Positions 62,566-64,000 of a DNA stretch of 64,000 nt are shown in pieces. A program made the position numbers and the translations under genes. The stretch is from the NCBI RefSeq assembly GCF_003610455.1, contig NZ_RAQK01000001.1, positions 2,232,001 through 2,296,000 of the forward strand, read 5' to 3'. The notes under the pieces were generated by a model. That model was given only the letters and a program-made list of their open reading frames with translations, had not been told where the DNA came from and made no database searches. Source of the stretch: Sulfitobacter guttiformis (GTDB lineage Bacteria > Pseudomonadota > Alphaproteobacteria > Rhodobacterales > Rhodobacteraceae). Numbering within the stretch: position 1 is the first letter of the stretch; each line of letters begins with the position of its first letter.

Positions 62566-64000
62566 ATGGCACGGGTAGAAGATTTTTTGAGAGACCGGGT
62601 CGCTGCGGCGCCGGACAGCCCCGCGCTGAGCGATTCTAGCGGGGCTCACTGGAGCTATTCCGCGCTTGACCGTGCCAGCGACGATTTGGCGTCCGAGTTA
62701 CAGGCAGCGGGAGTTCAAGCCAATGACCGCGTCTTGCTGCTGGTAGAGAACTGTGCCGCAGCTGTGGCCGCTTTACATGCCGCATGGAAAACTGGCGCTG
62801 TAATCATTCCGTTCAATGCACGCCAGACAGAGGGTGAAGTAGACAAGGTGCTTGCCCATGCAACCCCTGCTGTTGTTCTGATGACGGCGCATGTTTCTCC
62901 CGATGCCGCAGCGCACGGGGCGCGGATGGGCGCAAAAGAGATCACTGGTGCTTTCGGCACTTTGTTGTTGGCCAAACGCGCCACCGATCCTGACCCGGAC
63001 CTTCATGATGTGGCAGTGCTTTTGTATACCACCGGCACAACCGGCGATCCCAAAGGCGTCATGTTGACCCATAGCGGGGTGCGTTTCGGCGGAAAAGCGT
63101 CAAGTGGTCTGCGCAAAATGGTACCCGAAGACGTAGTTTATGGCGTGCTGCCGATGAGCCATGTGTTCGGATTGATTTCCGTTCTAACGGGTGCCTGCTT
63201 CACCGGAGCGCACGTGAAGATCGATGCCAGATTTTCGGCGCAAAAGCTCTACGAGGCGGCAATGGGTGGCGTGACGATCATTCCCGCAGTGCCGCAGATG
63301 CACGCGATGGTCATGCAATATACAAAGGAGCAGGGGATGGAGCGGCTTGGTGCCCCTGCGCTACGCTATGTCTCGTCGGGTGGTGCGCCACTTGATCCTG
63401 CGTGGAAGCGCAAGGCCGAGGCATTCTACGAGCTGCCATTGCAAAACGGGTTCGGCATGACCGAAACCTCTTCCGGTGCGTCTGCGACCGATAATCCTAT
63501 CGGATCCTCCGATATTTCCGTGGGTCCGGTCACGCCAGGGACCGAGGCGATGATTGATGCCAATGCGCCCGGCGGTAACGGGGTAGACGAGGGCGAGGTG
63601 CTGGTGCGCGGTCCCCATCTGATGAAGGGGTACTACCGCAATGCGGCGGCGACGGCGCAGGCGCTCACTCCGGACGGATGGTTGCGTACAGGTGACCTCG
63701 GCAAGATCGACGAGAACAGCAGATTGCATATTCTGGGCCGCTCCAAAGAGTTGATCATTCATGGGGGGTTCAATGTCTATCCCCCCGAAGTCGAGGCCGC
63801 GCTCAACGATCACCCTCAGGTTATACAATGCGCAGTTGTCGGGCGGACCAAGGACGGCGACGAAGAAGTACTTGCTTTCGTACAGGTCTCTGACACGGAC
63901 AGGCCACAAGTCGAGGAACTGCGTGCTTTTGTCAAAGAGCGTCTGGCCGGATACAAGCGGCCCAAGCATATTATCCTTGCAAGCGCACTGCCTGCGGCGC
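62566..64000 (+). CDS. AMP-dependent acyl-CoA synthetase, cut by window end
   Basis: 478 codons from the ATG at 62566 (GGGAGGA upstream), with no stop before the window ends; about 25-40 residues are missing compared with family members of about 510. LLYTTGTTGDPKGVMLTH is the AMP-binding P-loop signature. QNGFGMTETSSG is motif A5, and TPDGWLRTGDLGKID with LGRSKELIIHGGFNVYPPEVE forms the hinge. The last residues YKRPKH lead to the catalytic lysine region, which lies outside. It activates a carboxylic acid with ATP and CoA, feeding the beta-oxidation enzymes upstream. Confidence 0.93.
   Translation, partial: MARVEDFLRDRVAAAPDSPALSDSSGAHWSYSALDRASDDLASELQAAGVQANDRVLLLVENCAAAVAALHAAWKTGAVIIPFNARQTEGEVDKVLAHATPAVVLMTAHVSPDAAAHGARMGAKEITGAFGTLLLAKRATDPDPDLHDVAVLLYTTGTTGDPKGVMLTHSGVRFGGKASSGLRKMVPEDVVYGVLPMSHVFGLISVLTGACFTGAHVKIDARFSAQKLYEAAMGGVTIIPAVPQMHAMVMQYTKEQGMERLGAPALRYVSSGGAPLDPAWKRKAEAFYELPLQNGFGMTETSSGASATDNPIGSSDISVGPVTPGTEAMIDANAPGGNGVDEGEVLVRGPHLMKGYYRNAAATAQALTPDGWLRTGDLGKIDENSRLHILGRSKELIIHGGFNVYPPEVEAALNDHPQVIQCAVVGRTKDGDEEVLAFVQVSDTDRPQVEELRAFVKERLAGYKRPKHIILASALPAA

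Overview
The window looks like chromosome of a marine Roseobacter-group alphaproteobacterium (Rhodobacterales). This rests on the gene set to the right of 27.4 kb: murA followed by a DUF2948 gene, hisD, a UPF0262 gene and a phosphatase; lepA; a small Gram-negative porin; and acyl-CoA catabolic genes, most with GC-rich codon use. No rRNA and no CRISPR array was seen. One tRNA gene, tRNA-Thr(GGT), lies at 27305-27379 on the minus strand.

Positions 1 to about 27300 form an accessory island. A tyrosine integrase (25594-27213) sits directly beside the 3' end of the tRNA, the usual layout of an island inserted at a tRNA. No second copy of the tRNA 3' end was found by eye, so the far boundary is probably left of the window. 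The island carries defence-type cargo. First comes a minus-strand operon of an SF1 helicase with a C-terminal Vsr-like nuclease, a membrane-anchored coiled-coil protein and a truncated membrane protein. Divergent from it is a type I restriction-modification operon (hsdM, hsdS, a DUF262/DUF1524 GmrSD-like nuclease, hsdR) followed by a DUF6508-like gene. Then come a serine recombinase bracketed by 17-bp direct repeats, a DUF927 helicase with a small partner gene, and a potassium channel. A coupled pair follows, of a TauD-like dioxygenase and a protein with a HEPN-type RNxxxH motif and a zinc ribbon. A coiled-coil protein with two membrane segments, an XRE regulator and the integrase complete it. 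Long gene-poor stretches with decayed repeats lie between these modules.

Positions 27.4-37 kb are mostly core genes: murA, DUF2948, hisD, UPF0262, a low-molecular-weight phosphatase, a lipoprotein, a porin and lepA. An AT-richer SIR2-like gene has been inserted after lepA and is frameshifted at a run of eight T. Positions 37.4-39 kb hold a small membrane protein, phnA and a BKACE (DUF849) enzyme.

Positions 39.0-46.3 kb are a compact minus-strand glycan operon: nucleotide-sugar dehydrogenase, four glycosyltransferase-like genes, a histidine phosphatase and a polysaccharide-deacetylase-like gene. Divergent from it is a large MscS-type channel gene, then a metallo-beta-lactamase-fold gene whose Tat signal region is broken by a stop codon.

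Positions 50.0-56.0 kb encode a complete peptide/opine-type ABC importer, with a small methyltransferase gene divergent to it. Positions 56.8-64 kb are a plus-strand beta-oxidation operon: a bifunctional FadJ-like enzyme, two tandem acyl-CoA dehydrogenases resembling the PimC/PimD pair, a thioesterase, an enoyl-CoA hydratase and an acyl-CoA synthetase cut by the window end. It probably serves carboxylic or dicarboxylic acid degradation.
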